Below, one piece after another: positions 24,742-34,751 of a stretch of DNA of 42,678 nucleotides. The DNA is from Echinostoma caproni (Eukaryota > Platyhelminthes > Trematoda > Plagiorchiida > Echinostomatidae), in the NCBI GenBank assembly GCA_900618425.1, contig UZAN01039662.1, positions 1 to 42,678 on the forward strand, in the 5' to 3' direction. The notes below the pieces were generated by a model. That model did no database searches and was not told where the DNA came from. It worked only from the letters and a program-made list of their open reading frames with translations. Made by a program: the position numbers and the translations under genes. Every line of letters starts with the position of its first letter. Position 1 is the first letter of the stretch.

Positions 24742-24920
24742 TGCTTTTGTCCAGTTCAATCACCCGACATATACTGGACTGCGAAAAATGTGACAAACCT
24801 AGGGATGCTTTTTATGTCTTGATCCGCCAGAAAGATAGCCGTCTAATACTGTTGGCTGAAGCGGCTGCTATCCGATGTTACAAGCCCGATCTGGGTAAAC
24901 AGACCGAATCTGGAAAGTGA
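24742..24920 (+). pseudogene. PLE endonuclease C-terminus (plus)
   Basis: The plus frame reads SSSITRHILDCEKC and later LLAEAAAIRCYKPDLGKQTE, ending at a TGA at 24918-24920. SSIxxHL and EAxxIRxxxPxLxxQ are both shared with the better preserved PLE endonuclease at 29415-29898. The GIY-YIG half is absent. It sits inside the RTE relic, next to an inverted copy of its own C-terminal segment. Confidence 0.65.
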
Positions 24921-24930
24921 TTTGGATTGA

Positions 24931-25232
24931 TCATGTTTGCCAAGTTGAGGTTTGACAGTGCTGCACGAACATCGACAAGCTTTCCCAAATGCTACAATAA
25001 TGGTGCCACCAGTGGTTTAGTCACTTGCCCTCGACTGTAGCTCCCGTACTCTGACGTGGATGACCCTGTTGAGTCGGTGGCCAACTCCAGAGCTGGAGAA
25101 ATATAATCAAGGTGTATAAGAAAGAACTGGGTATTCAAAGCATCAATGTAACTCGTACATGGAACCCAAACTGGGTAGCACTATGTTAACCTAGCCGCCG
25201 ATCGTGACGCATGGAATATCATCATGGGAAAC
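24931..25232 (+). pseudogene. RTE reverse-transcriptase C-terminal relic
   Basis: FAKLRF near 24931 followed, in a shifted frame, by KCYNNGAT...TCPRL resembles the LRxLW...YxAAVRSVLLYGCETWPL region downstream of the RTE palm. At 25191-25232 LAADRDAWNIIM matches the AxDRxxWRxxV tail that ends many RTE proteins. Each match is short, but the order and spacing fit an RTE C-terminus, and the N-terminal parts lie upstream on the same strand. Confidence 0.5.
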
Positions 25233-25260
25233 ACCCGAGAACTTGACTTATCCTCACGCA

Positions 25261-25924
25261 GAATTGGATTACTCAAAACTAATGTACCGAGCTGAGTTAC
25301 GTGTGGGGGTTGATGGTCGACAGTTAAGACAACATTGCTGCGGCATTGTGCCCTAAGAATAATTGAAAATGTTCCCAATAATCCCCTTATTCTACAGAGT
25401 CGGAGATGGTTGAATGTGTACTCAAGCTTCTGCACCTTCTATGCATCCGGCATTAACACTCAAGTACGACAAATTATCGAGAAACAAATCCCTCACACTA
25501 AGATCTGTTCATATTAGTATCATCCATCCGACAGAGGCATGCAGAATCTACAAATTACCCCAATTTGTCCACCTTGGGTGCTTTTCATAAGGATTAGAAC
25601 AAAATTCACACGAGGAACTTTAACACTTTTGGTGCGTATTTGTAACGCAATTGGTAAACGTGTGCCGTTCAGCGGGATCTCGCTGTGGCCCCTAGTAATT
25701 TCGAAAACAAGGGTAAGTCTTTTGTCTATCCGGTATTCATCAATCTAGTCCAGTCAAGTTCAAGTCAAGTCAGTAGTAGCTTTATGCACCCGGATAGGTT
25801 AATTTTCAGCATTTACATTTGTGGATTCAAATTTTACAAAATCATGCATAATGAAACTGGAAACGGCGGATTGGGTTTGTCAATGAAGCAAGCATTGGCG
25901 CACTTCTGTGGAAATTTCCTCTTT
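25261..25924. other. Unassigned region between LINE relics
   Basis: Frames here are short and unrecognised. It may include the 3' ends of the flanking plus-strand RTE and minus-strand CR1-type LINE, which converge here. Confidence 0.4.
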
Positions 25925-26575
25925 GTCAATTAGTAGACGTGCTAGATGTGGCAAAGCGAAAGTACGATTAGAAGAGGTACGTTCAAATAAAAGTTTAAAC
26001 CTTGAGCTTGTGGATAATGTAGATACAGCTTATGAAAATTCGTTGTTTAACGAATGTTGAGTGTCTTAGCGTATTTTAGCATTGAAAGTTTCATATGCTT
26101 GTAGGTGTCTGTCTATGATTAAATCCATGAGTTTATCCCTGACAATACCACCACATTTAGAGATGTGTTTCAGAGATCTCACCAATAAATAAAAGTCTTT
26201 CTTCGACATACCAGGAAAAATCACTGGGGAACAATACGACCAATGGGGTAGGACGCATGCATTCACAAACATAGCAATTAGCTTGTGGTGAATAGAACGT
26301 ATTCTCAATCGGAGTGAGAAATATGAAAGCTTTCCAAATTTACAGAATATGTTTAGAACATGCAGTGACCATGATAAATTATGTAATAGTGAGAATCCAA
26401 GGTATTTTAGTATTGTTGATTTCGGTACGGGTTGATGATTAGCAGAGGGGATGGGGAATCTATCTGTGAGAGTTGAATACGGTACCTCACTCAAAAGAGA
26501 AAACACAAGATCCCGACATTTCGAGGCATTCAATGAAAGGGAACCGGACAAGGACAACGTCATTTAGCTTGCTTT
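25925..26575 (-). pseudogene. 5'-truncated CR1/jockey-type LINE reverse-transcriptase 3' end
   Basis: A minus-strand frame open over 26066-26563 reads SLNASKC, then ILKYLGFSL...LSWSLHVLNIFCK, then LPHWSYCSPVIFPGMSKKD. These are the post-palm motifs of a LINE reverse transcriptase (NxxK, KYLG, and the YCSPV thumb region). After TGA at 26066 and TAA at 26030-26032, recognisable C-terminal sequence FKLLFERT...RTFALPHLARLL runs to about 25930. The 5' limit near 26575 lacks the palm and endonuclease, the usual 5' truncation. Clade assignment to CR1/jockey is inference from these motifs. Confidence 0.8.
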
Positions 26576-28945
26576 CAATCAGTATGACATAATAAATCCG
26601 GTTCTAAGACGACAGAAATGCGTACCAACTATGAATTGTTTTCGTTTGCTGGCTCCATGAAACGGATGAGAATGCTTGTTTTCAGCCGAAATCGTGTATG
26701 GAGGGAATAGTAACTGTTAACAGGATGATTACATCGCAATAGTTGTTCAGATCGGCACATTAAAGCCTCCGGAAACAATAACAGACACGAGGGTGGAAAT
26801 ATGAGATGTTGTCATACTACACGAATGAGAAAGACTATGGTGGCAATGTCTTCTTATATTATTATATTCTTATATTTTATTCTATTCTTTATCTTATTCT
26901 CTTCTTATTTTTATTCTATTTCATTGATATAAGGGACCCTTCCTACCATCCTTTGGTATTGTGACTGGGTTTTTCGGTTCTTCGGCGTTCACGCAACCCG
27001 TACACTTGAAAGGCGCTTCATTTCGCTTGGACTCGATATTGATGATCATTACGTTTTCACGGCAAATCAAGACGATGTTTGATGCAAAAACGTAGTTTTA
27101 CAAGTTGGTCTTATCGTATTAAAGGACGAAAATGCAATCATAGCCGGTTGGAAATCGCAATGTGTTCACAGGTTAAATTAAAAACATGCTCCAATCCTAT
27201 CCCGGGACACAAAAATAAACGTTATTTTATCCCGGCTAATCATTACCCAAAAATAGTTACTTCATTCTGATATTGCGATGGGCAAAACCGACAGAAACAT
27301 CAAGAACTAATTTAGTTATAATAAGATAATCTTGGAAATGCGCTATCCGATCAGAGATTTTCCTCTCTCACAGCAGTTTTCACCTTCCACATACGTGTTC
27401 CAACATCAAATTGCTTTTGTCCAGTCAAAGTTTAAAGGTGTGTGCGCGACAAAAGCAACCGTGGGATGGAGCATGTAATTTTGGCACAAAATCTGGAGAA
27501 GATAGTTCACTGAAATCATCTTGTGCCTAGAATGAACGTGCATTTTGGCCTGCTTGTGATATGGGGTTACGCGAAATCAGTCTATGCACGGTTGAGTTGT
27601 GCGAAAGCTAAATCATGTGGGCTTAATTCCTTTGATTCATGACCTAAGCTCCAGGCTTTTGACCGTTTCAGTCAGGCATGGCGCACATAGGACACATACA
27701 ACTTTTACCGAACTGTACATCCAAGGGTAAATTCCTTGGTTGAAATTAACTCATTGTTTAAGGATTTTGTGGTTGATTTATGACAACTTCGCAGTCATCT
27801 TCAGTCACATATTGTACGCAATTTCTGTGCATGTCTTCTTGGTTGGTTCCGTTGTGGATTTTCTGGGATCACAATTTTAGTTTCCGGAATTTAGATGTAT
27901 CCGTTTGGGTGGAACGGCCACTGTTATTCTAATCTACTGCGGTAGGCCGGATTGCATCTTCCAGAAAGACATTAAATCGCCCGTTTGGTGTTTGGGGTTA
28001 CTACAAGTCTGAATGGCTTGAGCTACCGAGTTAATGAATTGTAGATCCTCATGTCTAGCCCACCAATCGCATCTACTTGCAGATTACCATACAACCGTAT
28101 GCAGTAAAAAATAATTTCATTTGATGATGGACTTGTAATTACCTAGCACGTGGAAAATATTTAACGTGACAGAACTGGTCCGTCATAGGATGGGTCAAAT
28201 CCCGTCATCGTTCCCCAATAACTGTAAATATTAAATTTAATCGGTAATGATCGAATCCGGAAATACATCAGCTGGGGCGTTATCTTGCCTACAGAAAGCT
28301 GTTTTCATGAACGTTTCATCAAATTGAGAAAGTGAATCGGTTTAGTTGCTGAATTACATGAAGATAGTAACGTGTACTACGATTTGTTCCGCTGTCATGA
28401 GGGATGAAGTAGATTGAACGTAGGTATTAATTTGTACTCGCACGTGGCAATAGCTCTTGGTAACTCATGGTATGCCGAGGCCGAAGAAAGCGGATGTCAT
28501 GCCAAACTGTAATGTGTATGATGACCAACTCGGAGTTGTTCAGGTCAGATCAACAACTAGTTTCAAATTGCATGCTTAATTCTTCGTTTTTTGAACCATC
28601 ATATGCAGATCTATCATTTGAGAGAAATTATTCCTTAACACATCTTCAGATTTGTATATTTAATATACTTTCAGAAAATTAGAAAAGCAATTTATACTTA
28701 CGGAGTGTCGGAAGCGATCTCGACAGCTGCCACTATCTGTTATGTAAGTAAAAATCTGCTATGGTTGGTACGAATTAGTTTATTAAGGTAAATTATCAAA
28801 ACGAGACAGTGCCAGATGAAATCCCCAGTTTCGATTCCCAGTTGTAACTGAAGATACGCACATTCTGTAATGAAGAAATTGGATTAAACAATCAATGTTA
28901 GTTTGAATTTGTTAAAACAAACTGCTACAGTGAATAATCGTAGAT
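26576..28945. other. Unassigned region
   Basis: Only a pyrimidine-rich simple repeat is identified, at 26850-26923. A string GTTTCGATTCC at about 28829-28839 resembles a B box without a credible A box. Confidence 0.45.
26850..26923. repeat. TTATATTC/TTATTC-type simple repeat
   Basis: Impure units of TTATATT, TTATTC and TTCTTAT, T-rich on the plus strand, over about 74 bases. Confidence 0.7.
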
Positions 28946-28957
28946 AATAATATACTT
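28946..28957 (+). repeat. Left 12-bp direct repeat (candidate target duplication)
   Basis: AATAATATACTT is repeated exactly at 30067-30078. The two copies bracket the PLE endonuclease insertion, the right one starting on the last base of the inverted repeat that ends it. Confidence 0.5.
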
Positions 28958-28977
28958 TGAAACACTGGGTCCCCTTT

Positions 28978-29414
28978 NNNNNNNNNNNNNNNNNNNNNNN
29001 NNNNNNNNNNNNNNNNNNNNNNNNNNNNNNNNNNNNNNNNNNNNNNNNNNNNNNNNNNNNNNNNNNNNNNNNNNNNNNNNNNNNNNNNNNNNNNNNNNNN
29101 NNNNNNNNNNNNNNNNNNNNNNNNNNNNNNNNNNNNNNNNNNNNNNNNNNNNNNNNNNNNNNNNNNNNNNNNNNNNNNNNNNNNNNNNNNNNNNNNNNNN
29201 NNNNNNNNNNNNNNNNNNNNNNNNNNNNNNNNNNNNNNNNNNNNNNNNNNNNNNNNNNNNNNNNNNNNNNNNNNNNNNNNNNNNNNNNNNNNNNNNNNNN
29301 NNNNNNNNNNNNNNNNNNNNNNNNNNNNNNNNNNNNNNNNNNNNNNNNNNNNNNNNNNNNNNNNNNNNNNNNNNNNNNNNNNNNNNNNNNNNNNNNNNNN
29401 NNNNNNNNNNNNNN
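28978..29414. other. Assembly gap (437 N)
   Basis: The 28 bases before the gap (28950-28977) are identical to the 28 bases after it (29415-29442), including ACACTGGGTCCCCTTT. This is typical of unmerged overlapping contig ends. Frames that run through the Ns are artefacts. Confidence 0.95.
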
Positions 29415-29898
29415 ATATACTTTGAAACACTGGGTCCCCTTTATCCATCGTATCAAGATCGAAAGAAGACATATGTCGCGACTCATCACCTCTACCCGCG
29501 GAATCGATTTGGACAAACGTGTGCATGGTTGGCAATCCAGTTCTGTCTCACACACTGTATACCAGTTCACCTGCAGTTGCGGTGACGCATACATAGGCAG
29601 AACCAACCGTCAATTATCGCAGCGGATGGCCGAACACATTCCAAAATGGTTAGTGAAATCGATGACGCAACCCATGCTCAGTAATCAGACGATCACACGT
29701 AACCCGGGGTCATCAATTGCAAAACACCTCATGACAGCCAAACACATAGTTGACCCCGTTTCCTCTTTTAAACCATTGTTACGTAACTGCAATGCAAAGC
29801 TGTTGGCAATAAGCGAGGCGTTGCTAATCCGATTACATAACCCCGTGTTGTGCGCCCAAAAGTTGTTGATCCAATCAATTCACTTGCCGTGGAGTTGA
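29415..29898 (+). pseudogene. PLE GIY-YIG endonuclease domain, best preserved copy
   Basis: About 160 open codons end at TGA 29896-29898. In order: a basic linker RIKIERRHMSR, then VYQFTCSCGDAYIGRTNRQL, which holds the GIY-YIG pair (VYQF and AYIGRT) around a CxC, then SQRMAEHIPKWL with the conserved arginine and EH. Next come SSIAKHL and finally AISEALLIRLHNPVLCAQK with the catalytic-type glutamate and the asparagine before P. These are the hallmarks of the Penelope-like element endonuclease. All key residues I can place are present. The reverse transcriptase that should precede it is absent or in the gap, so I class it as a truncated copy, although the domain itself may be intact. Confidence 0.85.
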
Positions 29899-30033
29899 CC
29901 TATATTTTTAATTCCAATAGCCCCTGTCTAACTGTGCATGTCCGTTCTCAACGATTTACAAATTCAATGTGCTATAAATGTGCTTGTTTGTTTTACGTCA
30001 GCGATTGAGAAGATTAAACGAAATGTTAACATC

Positions 30034-30067
30034 TCGCGACATATGTCTTCTTTCGATCTTGATACGA
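30034..30067 (-). repeat. Inverted copy of PLE linker segment
   Basis: This 34-base stretch is the exact reverse complement of 29448-29481, the part of the PLE encoding YQDRKKTYVA or RIKIERRHMSR depending on frame. Beyond it the sequences diverge abruptly. It ends directly at the right 12-bp direct repeat. Confidence 0.9.
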
Positions 30068-30078
30068 ATAATATACTT

Positions 30079-32234
30079 GTTTAAAAATAAATTGAGTTCA
30101 CCTTTTGCATGTGATCACCCAATTCTATCCAATTATCCAGTCTCGGTTAGATTGCCGAAGGTCAAAATTTGAGCGAATTCAGTAAATAAATTCAACAGTA
30201 AACACTTGGTTTCTCTAAACCGCCTAAAATGCTGACCTCATTTTTTGCATTGATTACCGATCGGCTGTTTACATAGATCACGCATATCAGATTCATGGAT
30301 TTGACAAAATCTAGACAACTGTGGTCTTGGCGTGCTGAGGTCAATTGAGAAAAGCGTTTTGAGAGCTCAACCACTTGATATTCAAGTAGGCAATACACTG
30401 AACCTCGGTCTTTGAGTACTCAAAGGGGATTCTCACTTGGATCGATAAGTTAGTCCTGATCGTGATACCAAGTTTAAACAGTGCAATACTGATCTTCAGG
30501 CTCCCGCTGATTTTTGCAATTCTTGATTGTACGTCTTCGAAACTCCAAAGTTTTACTATTATTTTTCCTCTTCTTCCAGAAAATATTTGGGACACTTCAA
30601 AACATCAATAGTGAGACACAGTCAAACAATATAAAATGAAATCAATAAGTTAAGCAGATGTATTTGACTCGATTGGATGTTGTATTCAAACCCAGCTTCA
30701 TCTATCATTACAATGAATTAGCTTGCTAAAATTACTGCCCTGTAAAGGTTTGTTTCTTGAAAATAATTCTGATGTTCATGTGAGCGAATTGAGCGGATCA
30801 AATCACGTATGTGGTATTAAACACGCCATTGTTGACGGTTCTGCACCAAGCTATAGCTTGATGTTTCACTGTCTTCACTTTCTCACTCTCGCTCGCACAA
30901 ACGTTTTCTTCCCTCGTTCTGTCTCTTCTGACTCTGTTTTATTTCAACTGTCATTTCCATACAGATATTATATCGAGGGCCCGAATGACTATACGTAGGA
31001 CTTATAAATGTGTTAGGATTATTAGCATTGCCTTTATAAACCGACGAGACCAATGCCGGGAAGCGCGAAGTTGTTAATTGCATAAGTAATTTGCAAAACG
31101 TGAACAGAAATATCAAAACGAAACACGTAATCTGCAGTGGGTTGTTTGCATTTTCATCATCGTCTCCTTATCAGTGTTGGAACAGTTGAACAGTCCATTT
31201 GGCTTCTATATAGTAGCAATGATCAATTCTATGATCGGCTTCTGTATGATGTGAGGATCCACCAACGCTTTTTCGTGTCCATATCAAGCATACTAATCTC
31301 TTAAACTTGTAGAACCTCACTACCGTAGCAATATTCATACGAGTACTTTCAAGTATTTAAAAGACGAAAGTCAACAAAGCATGGAAGGGCTTTTGACTCT
31401 TAAATTCCTTCGATCTTGAGCAGCACGATAATAACGTTTTGTTCTGTGCAACAGGCTCCTACGGTTGACTGTTGTGGACGGAAATAGCCAAAAAACCCAA
31501 AGCTACACCAGGTATCGACGACTATAACAAAATATCTGTATTCATTTTAAACACCAAAAACAAACGCCTTAATTAGCAACGGTTTTCAATCTGACTCAGT
31601 TGATCACATTCGGCCAGAAAAACGTAGGAAAGTAGAGTGATGTTTTGATCATGTAACGAGTACGCACGCACATCAGTGCAACTTCCAGGTAACCGATGAA
31701 GAAACGGAATAACCGACCAATCCTGTGATCTCAATTGACACCATCCGGATTGAATGAATGCAAGAAGGCAAACAAATTAAACCATATCGCCGCTGTCGAC
31801 TGGACAGTCAGGAATTTACCAATGATTGTTTGTTGCTTGTGATATCTATTTCCATGATTTTCTGAATAGAACTGACTGTATCCATAGCTTGTCTTGGTTC
31901 TACCTGACTTTGCGCTATTCAGTGGGTTTTCAGTCCGATTTCCAGTTCGCGCTCTTCAATTCCGATTCCAAATAACACAAGTAATCAGTGAAGCAATTTG
32001 ACCGTCTGCATTACCAACCTTCAAACGAACTGTGAATAAATTGTTTCAGCTCCTTCAGAGAACTATACATTCAGTTGCTATCCTCCGAGTCATTTGTTTT
32101 ATCATCTCTGGAATGAGCTTTACATTTCAACTTAGGATAGCGATATGATTCTTTGAAATCATCCTGGGATTTGAAACACATTATAACAGAAACAGCAGAA
32201 GAAGATAATCAGGTTCAGTGGATAGGTCTCGAGT
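30079..32234. other. Unassigned region
   Basis: No recognised feature. Frames at 30341-30595 and 30723-30998 match no family I know. Confidence 0.45.
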
Positions 32235-32525
32235 ATGGAAAGAAAAAAGAGACTGCGACAATATTGCTCTCTAGAGTACCCTTGAAATAACCGGTAGCCA
32301 GTCAGACTTTCCCCGAAACTTCGTGAGATGTGTTTTACCAGTAAAATAATCCTAGAACAGAGACAGGGTAGTAGTGGACAATCCAGCGCGATGGAGTAGG
32401 TATAAAGCCTGCCCCTGTCAACATAATTAAATGCCCTATTGTGGTCGGAAAAATCAACACGAACTGCAGGGCTATGTCTATATAGAGATTACAAAAAGGA
32501 CTGTATCGAGTTTGCAAGGGCATCT
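32235..32525 (-). pseudogene. LINE reverse-transcriptase palm relic
   Basis: On the minus strand a frame through 32470-32350 reads PAVRVDFSDHNRAFNYVDRG, which fits motif A of LINE reverse transcriptases (V-x-V-DF-S-x-AF-x-x-VD). The expected following SALDCPLLPCL...W-type helix is seen. Further down, in another frame, GYFKGTLESN...VSFF resembles motif B (GVPQGTxLGPxLF) with several changes. Frameshifts and a TGA interrupt it. It is probably the same CR1/jockey type as 25925-26575, on the same strand, but the two do not overlap in the protein, so they could be separate insertions. Confidence 0.5.
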
Positions 32526-34095
32526 CGGGTAAAACATTGTTTACGATCTGTGACCTGTGATCTGACTAGCCGGTTTTGTGAATAACGTTATTCAGCATAA
32601 ATGTTTCAAAAAGGGTTTCAAAACCACAAATTGTGGTGTTTTTACAATGAATTTGTATTACTGAAGTCAAACGGAAGATTACTTGAACGAGGTTAACGAC
32701 ACCTTATGCCCTTCTGTTTCTGGAAGGACTATGCCGCGCAAGCAAAGAAGTGATGCCATTTCCACCTGATATCCAGTTCAGCTGAAAGACGTTTAATGTA
32801 AAGTCACTATGGACATACTCAACCAACAAGTTACACCTTTATATATTCTTGCATTGCTAGGAATTGTGTCATTCAAGTATGAAGGTTCATTGCTGAATGT
32901 ATTTTGATGATCATATTGCAACAATTGAATGTGAAAATTTAAGCTGTAATTTATCATGAAATGAGCTAAGCAGAATACATTGATACTTGGCAAATATGAG
33001 CACCTTTTACCTTTTAAATTTATTATCTATTCATCATTAGCACCCGACAAGAAACTGCAACCGGTTCCGGCTACTAGTTCCAAACTAACTGCACCACTTA
33101 TTAAATAAACTACTCGTTGAAGGATGTCTGTGGGATCTCCAGTCTTCGAACTGTGTCCATTATTTTGTCTATAGTCAGGATATCCGGTTGTTTTCAATTT
33201 GGCATGATCAGTATTAAAATAGGAGTTTCCCACTCACTATAAAAGCAGTTTTCCTAAAGGCAAAATTGACCGAATGTCTGTAAAATTATTATTGTATCTT
33301 TACGAATGATAACGCCGCAAACCAGGTTTCTTGGACTCATCTTAAAGGCATTAAAATAAATGCTTTATGCACCCTCCCTGTAAATAGTTATCAAATTGTA
33401 GGTACATTTATTAAAATAAATTCATCGCTAATATAAGTTGTCGCGAAAAAGCACTGCAATCTGCATCTCTTCGATCACGAATGGAGTACAATCTACATGG
33501 TCAGGAGAGTAGAGTGTCGCATTCTCCAAGTTAATTATCCATATAACAGTGACACTTGTCTTTGCATTCACTTACTAGTCTAAAAGAGGTTTCCATCAGT
33601 AACGATGTTCATGCCTACTATATGAATAACATCTTTACTGTGATATGATCTCTATACAAATCGCGTGATCACATTATCCACCGATATCATCCTAAATCGA
33701 TACCATGTGGTATGCACAAACAGTAGATTGTGAGATCTGATAAAGACGATAAGGATTGAGAAAAACATTTTTCAATAAATTCAGTAGAACGTATTACATG
33801 ATTACAATGAATATCGGGCAATGATAAAGTGAGTAATTGTACAAATAAATGGTGGGTAATATATTTGCTCACATTATGCTGCAAGTTTTATGAAAACTGT
33901 TGTAAACAAAACAAAGCCAATATTCAACATTTTCCCCAGTACACCAAAACAATGAATCCTGAAATATCTTTGAAGCAAAACATGATCAATTTGCATGCTG
34001 ATTACGGTGCCAAACAGTCGTATGAGGCAAAGGTGTACCTAAAGTAATAATGACTTGCATGTGAGTATAGGAAGAGCTGATCGAATTTCATAGAA
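32526..34095. other. Unassigned AT-rich region
   Basis: No recognised feature. Short open frames only. Confidence 0.45.
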
Positions 34096-34243
34096 AAAAC
34101 TAGGAAGCAATGAACAACTGTTTCGACTTGGTTGGTTCTCGTCAGCAGTGTCAGTCTATCGACCTAACTAGGGATTGAACTCGGAACCGACCTCACAGGT
34201 AGAATGTAAGCATGCTGCCCATTCTGCCACTGGGCAGCTGATT
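34096..34243 (-). mobile_element. tRNA-derived SINE with hammerhead-like core, copy 4
   Basis: On the minus strand, a perfect A box TGGCAGAATGG (34229-34219) and a B box GTTCAATCCC (34180-34171) are followed by AGGTCGATAG, CTGACGA (34145-34139), GAAAC (34124-34120) and TTCATTGCTTCCTAG (to about 34099). CTGACGA differs from the core CTGATGA by one base, and stem II is imperfect. This copy has the best tRNA head of the four and shows that the family promoter is tRNA-like. Confidence 0.65.
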
Positions 34244-34274
34244 AGACCGTTGTCACTTTCCATTTACATGGAAT

Positions 34275-34412
34275 AGCACAACCGATCTTGGTGACTTTGT
34301 TGCGAGCCACNTTGTGTTCTGTCCATGAAGTCCCCAGTTGGGTCGATAAATTCACCCTGCTGATGAGACTCAATCAGGTTGAAACAACTGTCCATTGTTT
34401 CCTAGCTTCTCA
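34275..34412 (+). mobile_element. tRNA-derived SINE with hammerhead-like core, copy 3
   Basis: GGGTCGATAAATTCACCCTG leads to CTGATGA at 34360-34366, and CCATTGTTTCCTAGCTTC ends the copy near 34410. The tRNA-like head is degraded and holds one ambiguous base at 34311. It lies about 30 bases from copy 4 in opposite orientation, making a head-to-head pair. Confidence 0.6.
34360..34393 (+). ncRNA. Hammerhead-like core in SINE copy 3, best core
   Basis: CTGATGA (34360-34366), stem II GACT (34367-34370) with GGTT (34377-34380) including two G-U pairs, loop CAATCA, then an exact GAAAC (34381-34385). ACAACTGT after GAA gives a minimal self-pairing stem III ending in GTC (34390-34392), the usual hammerhead cleavage triplet. 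Upstream CACCCTG and downstream CATTG pair only partly as stem I. All conserved core bases I can place are correct. Confidence 0.5.
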
Positions 34413-34624
34413 GTTCACTCTTTTTGCTATATGGACAACCAATTCATTCTATGAAATAAGAATGACTTGTTTGTCTGATCAGCAACGTCGTTTTACCACC
34501 TGACTATGATCCACCAACATCTCTTCCGTGTGACATCGATTGCCCGGGGAAGATAAGTCGTCCAATAAAAGTCAACTGATTAAATGGAATGTGTCATCTA
34601 TGTGAGATCATCATGGTTCTCTGG

Positions 34625-34715
34625 GTCATTATCATCTATGCAATCATCGTCGTCATCATAATCATCATTATCAACATCATCATTATCCGAGTGATTAGTA
34701 TCACGATTACGATAA
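34625..34715. repeat. ATC/ATT-rich simple repeat
   Basis: Impure trinucleotide units TCATTA, ATCATC and GTCGTC. An open frame of isoleucines and valines across it (34589-34885) is a by-product. Confidence 0.8.
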
Positions 34716-34751
34716 CAAACCAGACAAACGTAAACAAAAGCTCACCATCAC

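Larger units (their letters stand above)
22881..25260 (+). mobile_element. Decayed RTE-type LINE with nested PLE fragments
   Basis: The order of recognisable pieces is AP-endonuclease (22902-23634), start of reverse transcriptase (24234-24465) and C-terminal tail (24931-25232), all on the plus strand as in a single-ORF RTE LINE. The reverse-transcriptase catalytic core, including the YADD region, is missing. In its place at 24466-24925 lie two inverted PLE endonuclease fragments. Stops and frame changes interrupt every part. The element is long dead. Its exact ends and target duplication were not determined. Confidence 0.7.
28958..30066 (+). mobile_element. PLE insertion
   Basis: It consists of an endonuclease relic (29415-29898), about 135 bases of 3' sequence, and an inverted copy (30034-30067) of bases 29448-29481. 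A 12-bp direct repeat lies on each side. The 437-base N gap at 28978-29414 falls inside, but its edges overlap by 28 bases, so the real element may be only about 640 bp. No reverse-transcriptase part is present outside the gap. Confidence 0.6.

Noticed and set aside
28884..29898. Long open frames of 207-313 codons
   Set aside because: Most of each is translated from the N gap. Only 29415-29898 plus strand has real protein content.
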